A DNA stretch of 58,494 bases. Origin: Gemmatimonadota bacterium. GTDB lineage: Bacteria; Gemmatimonadota; Gemmatimonadetes; Palauibacterales; Palauibacteraceae. Each line of letters begins with the position of its first letter. Positions within the stretch are counted from its first letter, which is position 1. The stretch is taken from contig JAMJQL010000040.1 in assembly GCA_023554245.1 (NCBI GenBank), positions 1-58,494 of the forward strand, given 5' to 3'. The translations under genes and the position numbers were made by a program. The notes below the pieces were generated by a model that was not told the DNA's origin, searched no databases, and saw only the letters and a list, made by a program, of their open reading frames with translations. This document shows, piece by piece, positions 1 to 8,069 of this stretch.

Positions 1-135
1 CACGAAATCCGCCAGCCCCTTCGCCGCCTGAACCTCCGTGATCGCCGCCGTCAGCGTCGTCTTCCCGTGGTCCACATGCCCGATCGTTCCCACGTTTACG
101 TGCGGCTTCGTCCGCTCGAATTTCTGCTTCGCCAT
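1..135 (-). CDS. tuf: Elongation factor Tu, N-terminal 45 residues (cut by window edge)
   Basis: EF-Tu is the GTPase that delivers aminoacyl-tRNA to the ribosome. The 45 visible residues begin [20 protein letters not shown] and contain the P-loop GHVDHGKTT at about residues 19-27, which is typical of EF-Tu. The ATG at 135 is preceded by GGAG about 9 bases upstream. The rest of the gene lies beyond base 1. It follows tRNA-Thr and tRNA-Tyr on the same strand, an arrangement known from the tufB operon of many bacteria, where the tRNAs and tuf are co-transcribed. Identification is secure; only the length is unknown. Confidence 0.97.
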   Translation of the reverse strand, partial: MAKQKFERTKPHVNVGTIGHVDHGKTTLTAAITEVQAAKGLADFV

Positions 136-214
136 CTCGACTATGCTCCTGTTTCAGCGCGGCGCCGGGCGCCACGACACTCCGACCATGTTTCGTTTCA
201 GCGGGTGAAACGGA

Positions 215-297
215 TGGTGGGGGGAGGATTCGAACCTCCGTAGGCGTACGCCGGCAGATTTACAGTCTGCTCCGTTTGGCCGCTTCGGTACCCCACC
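215..297 (-). tRNA. tRNA-Tyr (GTA anticodon)
   Basis: On the minus strand the acceptor GGTGGGG at 291-297 pairs with CCCCACC at 216-222, with discriminator A at 215. The anticodon loop has GTA inside the stem CAGA/TCTG. The T arm GGAGG-TTCGAAT-CCTCC is intact. The molecule is 83 bases, as expected for the long-variable-arm class. The 3' CCA is not encoded. It lies between tRNA-Thr and tuf. Confidence 0.95.
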
Positions 298-325
298 CCG
301 GTCTGTTCACGGCCGCCCCCGTTCC

Positions 326-355
326 GGAGCGTGCCTCCGTGACAAGTCACGCTCC
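326..355. repeat. Inverted repeat in the tRNA-Thr/tRNA-Tyr spacer
   Basis: GGAGCGTG (326-333) is complementary to CACGCTCC (348-355), and a second nested palindrome GTGAC-AA-GTCAC occupies 339-350. The spacer (298-401) holds no gene. The hairpin could help process the tRNA-tRNA-tuf precursor; this is inference. Confidence 0.4.
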
Positions 356-401
356 CGGACCGCCACACAGCTCAGGGGGGTCGGGAGCGTCTCGTCGCTG
401 G

Positions 402-475
402 AGCTGGCGGTGGGACTCGAACCCACAACCTTCGGATTACAAATCCGATGCTCTCTCCAGTTGAGCTACGCCAGC
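402..475 (-). tRNA. tRNA-Thr (TGT anticodon)
   Basis: The minus-strand acceptor GCTGGCG (469-475) pairs with CGCCAGC (403-409), with discriminator T at 402. The anticodon TGT sits in the stem CGGAT/ATCCG. The D-arm GCTCAACTGGAGAGC and T-arm GTGGG-TTCGAGT-CCCAC are canonical. Length is 74 bases; CCA is not encoded. It is the first gene of the tRNA-tRNA-tuf unit. Confidence 0.95.
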
Positions 476-490
476 CGAAATCAGACCGTC

Positions 491-519
491 AACATATCGG
501 CGGTGAGTGAGATCGTCAA
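491..519 (-). promoter_or_regulatory. Sigma70-type promoter of the tRNA-Thr/tRNA-Tyr/tuf unit
   Basis: On the minus strand -35 TTGACG (514-519) and -10 TATGTT (491-496) are separated by exactly 17 bases. The tRNA-Thr 5' end is 15 bases past the -10. This is the best consensus match seen in the window, as expected for a strongly expressed tRNA/tuf operon. Confidence 0.75.
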
Positions 520-556
520 CCATCCGCGGGTGTCCCGATTCGGGTGAGCGGGACGC

Positions 557-2035
557 TCAATCCACGGTGCTCGCGAGCCGCCATCGCGGGCCATCGGGCG
601 TGTCTTCGATCGCCACTCCGCGCGCGAGGATCTCGTCGCGAATCCGATCTGCCTCGTCGAATTGCCTGCGGGCGCGAGCCTCGGTCCGCGCCCTCAGCCG
701 AGCCTCCACCCATTCAGAGAGTTCGGCACTTGCCGCTCCCTCCTCCCGGGCTCGGAGCGCGAGCACGCCGAACACGCGGTCGAACGACGCGATGGCCGGC
801 CGCAGAGCCCGAGCGATGGCCGCGGCCTCGCGGTCCGGCGCCCCATCCAGCATCGCGTTGCCCTCGCGAACCAGCTCGAAGGTCGCGGCGAGTGCGTCCG
901 CGACGTTGAGGTCGTCATCGAGTGCGGACTCGAATGACGACCGCCACTTGTCGGCAAGCTCCCCGGCGGCGTCCGCGGGAGCGACCGGGTCCGCGTCAGC
1001 GGGCGGCTCGGAAGCGAATCCGCCCTCGCTCGCCTCGAGTCGGCGCTCGAACTCACGAAGTCTGCCGACGGATCGAGCGGCCTGCTCGAGGCCCTCCAAC
1101 GTGAAGTTCAGCTGCTGCCTGTGGTGGCCGCTCAGCAGCAGGTACCGGATCGAAGATGGCCGGTATCCCGACTCTTGCAGGGACGCCAGAGTATGGAAGT
1201 TGCCCAGCGATTTCGACATCTTCCGGCCATCGACGAGCAGGTGGGCGGCGTGCAGCCAGAATCGTGCGAAGGGACGTCCCGTGGCGGCCTCCGACTGGGC
1301 CATCTCGTTGACGTGGTGGGGAAAGATGTTATCGACTCCGCCGGTGTGAATGTCGAAGCTCTCACCCAGGTATTCCATCGCCATTGCCGAGCACTCCAGG
1401 TGCCAGCCCGGACGCCCCGGACCCCACGGCGAATCCCAGACGGCGACATTCGACTCTGATTCGCGAGCTCCGCCCTTCCAAAGAACGAAGTCGCGGGGGT
1501 CGTCCTTCGAGTACTCCTCGTCTCCCTCCACCCGGGTTCCGGCCTTCAGGCTCCCGGGGTCGAGGTCGATCAACCGGCCGTAACCGGGAAACCGGTCTAC
1601 CGCGAAGTAGATCGAGCCTTCGCGGGAATACGCCACCTCGGATTCCTCCAGTCGGCGCACCAGCTCGATCATCGACTCGACGTGCTCGGTAGCGCGCGGA
1701 GTGTGCTCGACCGATTCGAGCCCGAGTGTCTCCCAGTCCTCGAAGAACGAGGCCTCGACCGGGCGGGTGATCTCCTCCAGCGGCACCCCCTGGTTCACGG
1801 CGGCGCGGATCGTCCGGTCGTCCACATCCGTGATATTCATGACCTGGACGACCTCCCAGCCCTTCCATTCCAGATAGCGACGGAGCAGGTCTTCCCAGAC
1901 GAATGCACGGAAATTTCCTATGTGCGCCCGATCGTAGACCGTCGGACCACACGTGTACATCCGCACGATTCCGGGCTCGAGAGACTCGAACGCCTCGACC
2001 TTGCGACCGAGTGTGTTGTAGAAGCGAAGGGACAT
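557..2035 (-). CDS. cysS: Cysteinyl-tRNA synthetase
   Basis: This class I synthetase charges tRNA-Cys with cysteine. The 492-residue product starts MSLRFYNTLGRK. It has the zinc-binding CGPTVYD (Cys29), a HIGH variant HIGN at residues 38-41, HLECS (Cys215), the HH pair near 240 and the KMSKS loop at 272-276, all diagnostic of CysRS. The C-terminal helical anticodon-binding region includes DEADRIRDEI. An upstream in-frame ATG exists at 2200, but the added stretch is low-complexity arginine-rich sequence that overlaps the 3' end of the upstream gene, so the ATG at 2035 is preferred. It follows the secreted-protein gene by 7 bases and ends before the tRNA promoter. Confidence 0.96.
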   Translation of the reverse strand: MSLRFYNTLGRKVEAFESLEPGIVRMYTCGPTVYDRAHIGNFRAFVWEDLLRRYLEWKGWEVVQVMNITDVDDRTIRAAVNQGVPLEEITRPVEASFFEDWETLGLESVEHTPRATEHVESMIELVRRLEESEVAYSREGSIYFAVDRFPGYGRLIDLDPGSLKAGTRVEGDEEYSKDDPRDFVLWKGGARESESNVAVWDSPWGPGRPGWHLECSAMAMEYLGESFDIHTGGVDNIFPHHVNEMAQSEAATGRPFARFWLHAAHLLVDGRKMSKSLGNFHTLASLQESGYRPSSIRYLLLSGHHRQQLNFTLEGLEQAARSVGRLREFERRLEASEGGFASEPPADADPVAPADAAGELADKWRSSFESALDDDLNVADALAATFELVREGNAMLDGAPDREAAAIARALRPAIASFDRVFGVLALRAREEGAASAELSEWVEARLRARTEARARRQFDEADRIRDEILARGVAIEDTPDGPRWRLASTVD

Positions 2036-2042
2036 TCCGAAC

Positions 2043-2768
2043 TCAGCTTTCCGTCTCGACCGCCGCTTCGAGCGGGGCCGTGCTCTCGCTTTCCGGCAGG
2101 ATCTCTTCCGGTTGCTGTTCCGGTTCCGGAAACTGACGCTCATACCAGGTCCGGTAAGCGTCGATCGCCTCGGGGTGTGACTCCGCCCATTCCCCTGCAC
2201 ACGCCCCGACCTGCCGGTTTCCGAGATCCACGATCAGCGCCGGAAGGTGTCCTTCGACCCGGGCGAATGCGAGCGCGTCCAGCGGCGCGTACGGCGGCCC
2301 CCCGAACAGGGTGCGGGCCACGATCCATCCATCCACGAAGGATGAGACCGCCTGCGCCTCCCACGCGATGAGCGAGTCGCATGAAGCATCGGGATCCTTC
2401 CCTCGAATCACGCGCATCCGCATTACCGAGTAGTTCTCGTACGCCCGGTCGGCCTCGCGGAGGTTTCCGGGGGTGATGACCTGCACGACGGAATCGCTCT
2501 GAACCGTTACGGCATTCCACGGCCAGGCCGGATCCTCGTCCCGTTCCGTGGCCCGTTCACCGAAGCCGAGAGCGTACATGACGCGTGGGTCCTCCTCGAG
2601 GTCCTTTCGGAGAGCCCGGGTCGTATCGAGCATCACCTTCACGCGCTCCGTCTCGAGGGTGATGCTGTCCCCGGCCGGAGATACGACGCGGTACTGACCG
2701 GAGGCGGAGGCGGGGAGGGCGAGGAGCGCCAGAAACGCGAGCCGCAGTGTGTCCGTGATCTGCCTCAC
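2043..2768 (-). CDS. Secreted protein of unknown function, 241 residues
   Basis: No family is recognised. Residues 1-24 form a Sec-type signal peptide: a charged start, hydrophobic LAFLALLALPASA, then a likely cleavage before QYRVVSPAG, so the product is probably periplasmic. The mature part is mixed alpha/beta with two cysteines (CDS and CAGEW), which could form a disulfide. The C-terminal 30 residues are rich in Glu, Pro and Gln and look disordered. Its ATG overlaps the glmS stop by 4 bases and cysS follows 7 bases later, so it is translated in one operon with both. The neighbours (amino-sugar synthesis, a tRNA synthetase) do not reveal its job. Confidence 0.75.
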   Translation of the reverse strand: MRQITDTLRLAFLALLALPASASGQYRVVSPAGDSITLETERVKVMLDTTRALRKDLEEDPRVMYALGFGERATERDEDPAWPWNAVTVQSDSVVQVITPGNLREADRAYENYSVMRMRVIRGKDPDASCDSLIAWEAQAVSSFVDGWIVARTLFGGPPYAPLDALAFARVEGHLPALIVDLGNRQVGACAGEWAESHPEAIDAYRTWYERQFPEPEQQPEEILPESESTAPLEAAVETES

Positions 2769-4621
2769 TCGACCGTTACGCTCTTGGCCAGATTTCGCGG
2801 CATGTCCACGTCGCAGCCGCGCAGCAGTGCGATGTGATACGCGAGCAACTGCAACGGGATGACCGTGAGGAGCGGTTGCAGCGGGTCCATGGTCGCCGGC
2901 ACCGGAATGACGTGGTCGGCTTTCCCGTCCAGGTCGTGATTGCCCTCGGTTACGATTGCGATCACCCTCCCTCCGCGGGCCTTCACTTCTTCGATGTTGG
3001 CGGCGACCTTCGGATAGACGGCGTCACTCGGGGCGATGAAGACGACGGGCATGTTCTCGTCGATCAGGGCGATCGGACCGTGCTTCATCTCTGCCGCCGG
3101 ATATCCTTCCGCGTGCACGTAACTGATTTCCTTCAGCTTGAGAGCGCCCTCCAGCGCCACCGGGAAATTGTAGCCGCGCCCGAGGTAGAGCGCGTTGGCG
3201 TGTCGCTGGTATTCCTCGGCGATCGTCGCGATCTGGGCGTCGAGCGCGAGGGCCTTCTCGACGGAGGCCGGGATCTCCTCAAGCGCCGCGACCAGCTTTC
3301 GCCCCTCCAGCAGTGAGAGACCGCGCTTCCTCGCCAGTAACAGCGTGAAGAGAGCGAGAACGGTCAACTGACCGGTGAACGCCTTCGTAGACGCGACCCC
3401 GATCTCCGGACCGGAGTGGATGTACACGCCCCCGTCCGACTCCCGGGCAATCGAAGATCCGACCACGTTGACGATCCCCATGACCGGCGCGCCCTGCCGC
3501 TTGGCTTCCCGCATGGCGGCGAGCGTATCGGCGGTCTCTCCGGACTGGGAGATCGCTACGACGAGCGTATTTTCGGTTACGATCGGTCGGCGGTAGCGGA
3601 ACTCCGATGCATACTCGACCTCGACCGGAATCCGCGCGATGTCCTCGATCAGGTACTCACCCACGAGTGCCGCGTGCCAGCTCGTTCCGCAGGCCGTGAA
3701 GACGATACGCTCCACCCGGTCCAGGACCTCTTCCAGATGCCTCAACCCACCCAGCCTGGCGCTTCCGTCGTCCTCGAGCAGCCGGCCCCGCATCGCGTCC
3801 CGGATCGTGGACGGCTGCTCGAAGATCTCCTTCAACATGAAGTGGTCGTAGCCGCCCTTTTCGATCCGCTCGAGATCCCAATCGATGTGCTTCACTTCAC
3901 GCTCGACCCGGTTGAACGTCCCGCTCGGACCGTAGTCGGAGAGCGAGTGGATCTCGTGGCCCTCCCGGGTGAGAACGGCCAGTTCACCGTCGTCGAGGTA
4001 GACGACCTGTCGAGTATGGTCGAGCACCGCTGCCACGTCGGAAGCGACGAAGGTCTCGTTGGCCTCCCCTTCGCCGACCCCGATCAGGAGCGGAGAGCCG
4101 CGCCGGGCGACGACAATCTTGTCCGGGTCCCGCGGGTCGATCACCGCGATGCCGAAAGCGCCTTCAACCCGCATCAGCGCCGAGGCGACCGCGTGCTCGA
4201 GATTGCCGTCGTACACCTCATCGATCAGGTGACAGAGCACCTCGGTGTCCGTTTCGGTATGGAATTCGTGACCCAGCTCCACGAGCCGTGCCTTCAGAGT
4301 CTCGTAATTCTCGATGATGCCGTTGTGCACGAGCAGCACATTTCCTCGGCCGGCCGAGTGGGGATGCGCGTTCACCGTGGTTGGCGGTCCGTGCGTCGCC
4401 CAACGGGTGTGTCCGATCCCGCAGTTCCCGGTCAGCGGATCCCGGGCGAGCCCTCGTTCGAGCACGGCCAGTCGACCCGCCGCCTTCTGAACCTGGATCT
4501 CTCCGTCGTCCAGCACCGCGATTCCGGCTGAGTCGTACCCCCGATACTCCATGCGCCGGAGCCCTTCGACCAGGATCGGTTGGGCCTTGCGCGCACCTAT
4601 GTACCCTACGATTCCACACAT
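2765..4621 (-). CDS. glmS: Glutamine-fructose-6-phosphate aminotransferase (isomerizing)
   Basis: GlmS makes glucosamine 6-phosphate from fructose 6-phosphate and glutamine, the first step toward UDP-GlcNAc for peptidoglycan and LPS. The 618-residue protein begins MCGIVGYIG, with Cys2 as the glutaminase nucleophile, followed by TRWATHG and HNGIIENY of the class II amidotransferase domain. Two SIS sugar-isomerase domains follow (ACGTSW, SQSGETADT, ST-KAFTGQ), ending DMPRNLAKSVTVE as in the family. glmM ends 30 bases upstream, so glmM-glmS form a pathway operon. No strong Shine-Dalgarno sequence precedes the ATG, and no glmS ribozyme is visible in the 30-base gap. Confidence 0.97.
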   Translation of the reverse strand: MCGIVGYIGARKAQPILVEGLRRMEYRGYDSAGIAVLDDGEIQVQKAAGRLAVLERGLARDPLTGNCGIGHTRWATHGPPTTVNAHPHSAGRGNVLLVHNGIIENYETLKARLVELGHEFHTETDTEVLCHLIDEVYDGNLEHAVASALMRVEGAFGIAVIDPRDPDKIVVARRGSPLLIGVGEGEANETFVASDVAAVLDHTRQVVYLDDGELAVLTREGHEIHSLSDYGPSGTFNRVEREVKHIDWDLERIEKGGYDHFMLKEIFEQPSTIRDAMRGRLLEDDGSARLGGLRHLEEVLDRVERIVFTACGTSWHAALVGEYLIEDIARIPVEVEYASEFRYRRPIVTENTLVVAISQSGETADTLAAMREAKRQGAPVMGIVNVVGSSIARESDGGVYIHSGPEIGVASTKAFTGQLTVLALFTLLLARKRGLSLLEGRKLVAALEEIPASVEKALALDAQIATIAEEYQRHANALYLGRGYNFPVALEGALKLKEISYVHAEGYPAAEMKHGPIALIDENMPVVFIAPSDAVYPKVAANIEEVKARGGRVIAIVTEGNHDLDGKADHVIPVPATMDPLQPLLTVIPLQLLAYHIALLRGCDVDMPRNLAKSVTVE

Positions 4622-4651
4622 GTATTCAGTGTTTCCCGTGTCGAGTCGGAA

Positions 4652-6052
4652 TCAGTCGCCCGTCAGGGCTGCTACGTGGGCTTCCGCCCGGTCCGCCAGC
4701 TCCACCGCCCGGTCCGTCTCCGGTGCCTCCGAGATGATTCGCAAGATCGGTTCCGTGCCGGAGGGCCTCACGTGTAACCACTCGCCGGCCTCCGGCCAGG
4801 TGATTCGGAGCCCGTCCGTATCGTCGAAGGTGGCGCCTTCGCTGGCTTCGTCTCGCAGTGCCTCGTAGGCGCGAGCGGCCCCGCCCGGGGGTTGGGCCGT
4901 CTTCCGCTTGACCATTGTATACCGTCTGCGACCTCGCAGGAGTTCCCCCGGTCCGGTACGGTGGGTCGCCAGGTGGCTCAGTACGAGGGCTGCCGCCAGT
5001 GGCGCATCGCGCGTGAGATTGAGGTCGGGAAGCATCACCCCACCGTTCCCCTCCCCCCCGATCACGGCATTCCGTTCGGACATCATGGCAGCCACCCTGG
5101 CTTCTCCCACGGCACTTCGGAAGAAGGGCACATCCGCCGCCCTCGCTACGTCCTCGATGGACTGGCTGGACGAGAGATTCGTCACAACCGGCCCGGGCCG
5201 GCGCTCCAGAACGTATTCGGTCGCGAAGGCGAGGGTCCAGTCCTCACCGATCGGCGCCCCGGTCTCGTCCACGAGTGCGAGGCGGTCTGAATCTGGATCC
5301 ACGGCCAGTCCAACGACGGCCCCTGCTGTCCGCACCCGGTCGCCGAGCTCGCCGAGGTTTTCCGGGGTCGGCTCCGGGTTGCGGGGAAATCGGCCGTCGG
5401 GATCGAGTCCGATACCCTCGACACGGCAGCCCAGACGGGTCAGCAGCTCCGGCACCACTACGGCACCGGCACCGTGCACGCAGTCGAGGGCCACGACGGG
5501 AGCCCAGGCGCGAATCGCGTCCGCATCGACGAGGTCGAGATCCAGGATCCTCTCGACGTGGTGAGCGGCTACGTTCTCCACCTCGCCTCCCGCTCCAAGG
5601 GAATCCCAGTCGGCGAGCGATGGACCGGCCTCGTAGAGCGACTGGATCGCCAGGCCATCGTCGGGGGTGACGAAACGACCGTCAGCGGCGGCGAGCTTGA
5701 GTCCGTTCCATTCCACGGGGTTGTGGGAAGCCGTGACGATCAGCCCTCCGAGGGCGAGCTGATCGTCTTTCACCGCGAGTAGATGTGTCGGCGTCGGTGC
5801 GATACCGGTCAACCGGACATCGAGACCTGCGGCCCGCACTCCAGCGGCCACCGCATCCGAGAGAAGCGAGCCGGATGTGCGCGAGTCCCGCCCTACGAAC
5901 ACGTAGTGCCCGCTGCCGCCCCCGGGGGCCCGATCCCGGATGAACGATCCGAATGCCGCGCCGTACCTGGCGGCGACCTCCGGCGTCATCGTACGTCCCA
6001 CGATGCCGCGAATCCCGGATGCGGAGACTATAAAAGGATAATCGGCCGTCAC
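4652..6052 (-). CDS. glmM: Phosphoglucosamine/phosphohexose mutase (GlmM-type)
   Basis: It interconverts glucosamine 6-phosphate and glucosamine 1-phosphate (alpha-D-phosphohexomutase family). Visible motifs are the N-terminal SGIRGIVG, the phosphoserine loop TASHNP, the metal loop DPDSDRLAL, the sugar-binding GGEGNGGV and the C-terminal phosphate loop RPSGTEP. About 466 residues. The GTG at 6052 is chosen because GGGAG stands 6 bases upstream and the protein then starts right at the family core; an ATG at 6085 would add 11 residues. The sequence resembles the PMM/PGM-like GlmM used by archaea and several bacterial phyla rather than E. coli GlmM, so some breadth of substrate is possible. Its place before glmS supports the amino-sugar role. 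Confidence 0.9.
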   Translation of the reverse strand: MTADYPFIVSASGIRGIVGRTMTPEVAARYGAAFGSFIRDRAPGGGSGHYVFVGRDSRTSGSLLSDAVAAGVRAAGLDVRLTGIAPTPTHLLAVKDDQLALGGLIVTASHNPVEWNGLKLAAADGRFVTPDDGLAIQSLYEAGPSLADWDSLGAGGEVENVAAHHVERILDLDLVDADAIRAWAPVVALDCVHGAGAVVVPELLTRLGCRVEGIGLDPDGRFPRNPEPTPENLGELGDRVRTAGAVVGLAVDPDSDRLALVDETGAPIGEDWTLAFATEYVLERRPGPVVTNLSSSQSIEDVARAADVPFFRSAVGEARVAAMMSERNAVIGGEGNGGVMLPDLNLTRDAPLAAALVLSHLATHRTGPGELLRGRRRYTMVKRKTAQPPGGAARAYEALRDEASEGATFDDTDGLRITWPEAGEWLHVRPSGTEPILRIISEAPETDRAVELADRAEAHVAALTGD

Positions 6053-6168
6053 TTCACTCTCCCACTGGGCTGCCGCCGGTAACATCGCACGCGACGTTTA
6101 CGCACAACTCGGCGGGAAACTTACCTGGAGAGCAGGTGGATGGGCATAGGTCTTTGGTCCAACGTCGG

Positions 6169-6612
6169 TCAGGGATTCGCTTTCAGTCGCCTGGCCCGCC
6201 GCCGCACCTCCGTCACAGACAGCGAAAGAGTCGCGAATCCTCGAGCCCAGCGCACGGGACGACCGGCGACAACGGCGGCATCCTGCGAACCGAGCTTCAG
6301 CGAGGCCACTACCGCGCCCAGCGAGTGAGAGGGCTTGAAGCGGATCAACAGACGGGCGCGGGACGCGGTGACCCGGACGGCGACCGGTTCTATGTCGAGT
6401 CGGCGACACAAGGTGATGAGGTGCGCCTCGATCGATCCCCTGATCTCCAGAGCGACGAGAGGCAGGCGGTCGACGGTGGACCAGACGATCTCCGCGTAGA
6501 GTCGGTGCGCCGCACGCTCCGCGGGATTGCCTCCGGTCTCGACGCCCATGCGGACCGCTGGGGCCGGCGAGGTATGCCGGGCTCGATCGATTGTACGCTC
6601 TCGGGTCGACAT
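6169..6612 (-). CDS. Degenerate IS200-type (Y1) transposase-like protein, catalytic residues lost
   Basis: The 147-residue protein has the layout of the Y1/REP-associated tyrosine transposase domain: HRLYAEIVWSTVDRLPL (first strand), a helix, then TASRARLLIRF where active enzymes have DHVHLLV, PSHSLGAVVASLKLGS (the lK-GS helix) and RWARGFATLSLS (normally W--GY-aFsVs). The HUH metal motif is replaced by Arg85-Ala86-Arg87. The terminal helix that should carry the catalytic tyrosine (residues 134-147) is arginine-rich and has no tyrosine; the only Tyr in the protein is Tyr39. The frame is open and undamaged, which suggests a non-catalytic domesticated nucleic-acid-binding protein rather than a decaying insertion sequence. 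No flanking repeats are seen. The family call is by pattern only. Confidence 0.6.
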   Translation of the reverse strand: MSTRERTIDRARHTSPAPAVRMGVETGGNPAERAAHRLYAEIVWSTVDRLPLVALEIRGSIEAHLITLCRRLDIEPVAVRVTASRARLLIRFKPSHSLGAVVASLKLGSQDAAVVAGRPVRWARGFATLSLSVTEVRRRARRLKANP

Positions 6613-6691
6613 GATCGAATCGTGCGGCCACCCGTCATCGAGGACTCAACTTCGGCCGGCCGTGCGCCTCGGTACCCCTGCGCAGTAGCTT

Positions 6692-6706
6692 CGCCCGTCC
6701 CGGGCG
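6692..6706. repeat. Short hairpin in the cystathionine enzyme leader
   Basis: CGCCCG (6692-6697) and CGGGCG (6701-6706) form a 6-bp GC stem with a 3-base loop; a second CGGGCG downstream could compete for pairing. It lies about 50 bases before the start at 6756. Its role is unknown and it does not match a SAM or SAH riboswitch that I can recognise. Otherwise the 143-base divergent gap is featureless. Confidence 0.25.
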
Positions 6707-6755
6707 ACCCGGGCGTCGACCGCAGCCGAGAAACGACCAAAGGGATGAGCCGACG

Positions 6756-7916
6756 ATGCAAACGCCTTCCGGAGCCGGGTTCGGAACCCTCGCCGTGCAT
6801 GCGGGACAGGAGCCGGAGCCACGCAGCGGCGCGATAATGACTCCGATATACCAGACGTCCACTTATGTGCAGGATGGCGTGGGACGAACACGTAACGGAC
6901 ACGAGTACGCCCGTGTGTCGAATCCCACTCGCACGGCCCTGGAGGCCAACCTCGCCGCACTCGAAGGGGGCGTCGCGAGCCGGACCTTTGCCTCGGGTCT
7001 CGCCGCGACCGAGGCGGTGCTCAAGTCGACGCTCTCTGCCGGTGATCGCGTCGTGTGTGGCGACAATCTCTACGGTGGCAGCGAGCGGCTGTTTCGGTTC
7101 TGGGAGCGCTTCGGACTCGAGTTCGAGTTCGTCGATACCGGCGACGTAGCGACCGTGAGGGATGCGCTGGAGCGGGGCGCCCGAATGCTATTCCTCGAGA
7201 CGCCCACGAACCCGTTGATGCGCATCACCGACATCGAGTCGTGCGCCGCCGCGGCCCACGAGGCGGGTGCGCTCCTGGTAGTGGACAACACGTTCGCCAC
7301 CCCCTGGCTACAACGACCCCTCGAGCTCGGTGCCGACTTCGTCATTCACTCATCCACGAAGTACCTGGGCGGTCACAGCGATCTCATCGGCGGTGCCGTG
7401 ATCGTCGCTTCCGCGGAGAGAGACGAGGCGCTCGCCTGGCAGCAGATGGCCACCGGGGCGGTCCCCGGGCCGATGGACTGTTTCCTCCTGCTCCGGTCGA
7501 CGAAGACCCTGCATGTCCGGATGCGCGCCCACTGCGACAACGCGGCGCGGATCGCGGTCTTCCTCGACGAGCACCCGGAGGTCGAGCAGGTTCTCTATCC
7601 CGGATTGGCGCATCACCCGGAGCACGAGCTGGCACGCCGGCAGATGCTCGGATTCGGAGGCATGATCACGCTGGACATCGGTTCCCCCGAACGGGCCGAA
7701 GCACTGGCCGCCTCCACCCGGGTCTTCGCGCTTGCCGAGAGCCTCGGCGGCGTGGAGAGCCTGATATCGGTGCCCTCGAAGATGACGCACGCTTCCGTTC
7801 CTCGGGAGCGGCGCCTGAAGATGGGGCTGACAGACAGCCTGGTTCGCCTTTCGGTGGGAATCGAGGACCCGGACGACCTCGTGGCGGATCTCGCGCAGGC
7901 GCTCGATCGAATCTGA
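6756..7916 (+). CDS. Trans-sulfuration PLP enzyme (cystathionine gamma-synthase / gamma-lyase)
   Basis: A 386-residue member of the Cys/Met metabolism PLP family. It has AVHAGQEP and IYQTSTYVQ at the N-terminus, YARVSNPT, the cofactor-binding FASGLAA, DNTFATP and the Schiff-base lysine in SSTKYLGGHSD (Lys202), then SLGGVESL and the terminal RLSVGIED signature. These enzymes either join homoserine ester and cysteine to cystathionine or cleave cystathionine; sequence motifs alone do not separate synthase, beta-lyase and gamma-lyase. It is transcribed away from the Y1-like gene and heads a loose + strand cluster with the M48 protease, purD and mutM. No metA/metX lies nearby to fix the direction. 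Confidence 0.9.
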   Translation: MQTPSGAGFGTLAVHAGQEPEPRSGAIMTPIYQTSTYVQDGVGRTRNGHEYARVSNPTRTALEANLAALEGGVASRTFASGLAATEAVLKSTLSAGDRVVCGDNLYGGSERLFRFWERFGLEFEFVDTGDVATVRDALERGARMLFLETPTNPLMRITDIESCAAAAHEAGALLVVDNTFATPWLQRPLELGADFVIHSSTKYLGGHSDLIGGAVIVASAERDEALAWQQMATGAVPGPMDCFLLLRSTKTLHVRMRAHCDNAARIAVFLDEHPEVEQVLYPGLAHHPEHELARRQMLGFGGMITLDIGSPERAEALAASTRVFALAESLGGVESLISVPSKMTHASVPRERRLKMGLTDSLVRLSVGIEDPDDLVADLAQALDRI

Positions 7917-8069
7917 GTCGGGGGAGACCGGACCCGGCGGATTCGCTGAAATCGGTGCCCCGGAGCGTCCGGACTGAAACCGCACAGTGCCCCGGCGCGT
8001 ACTTCGAATGAACGAAGCGGGCGGTCTTCACCGACCGGCCGGTTACCTCGAGACCAGTGGAAGGCGGAC

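Noticed and set aside
2036-2200. Longer CysS start at the upstream ATG
   Set aside because: The extra 55 residues are Arg-rich, overlap the upstream gene and precede the conserved CysRS start.
6169-6612. Intact IS200/IS605 insertion sequence
   Set aside because: No TnpB, no terminal hairpins and no catalytic residues; only a lone Y1-like domain.
6613-6755. SAM or SAH riboswitch before the cystathionine enzyme
   Set aside because: Only one short GC hairpin is present; the conserved cores of SAM-I, SAM-II or SAH riboswitches are not recognisable.
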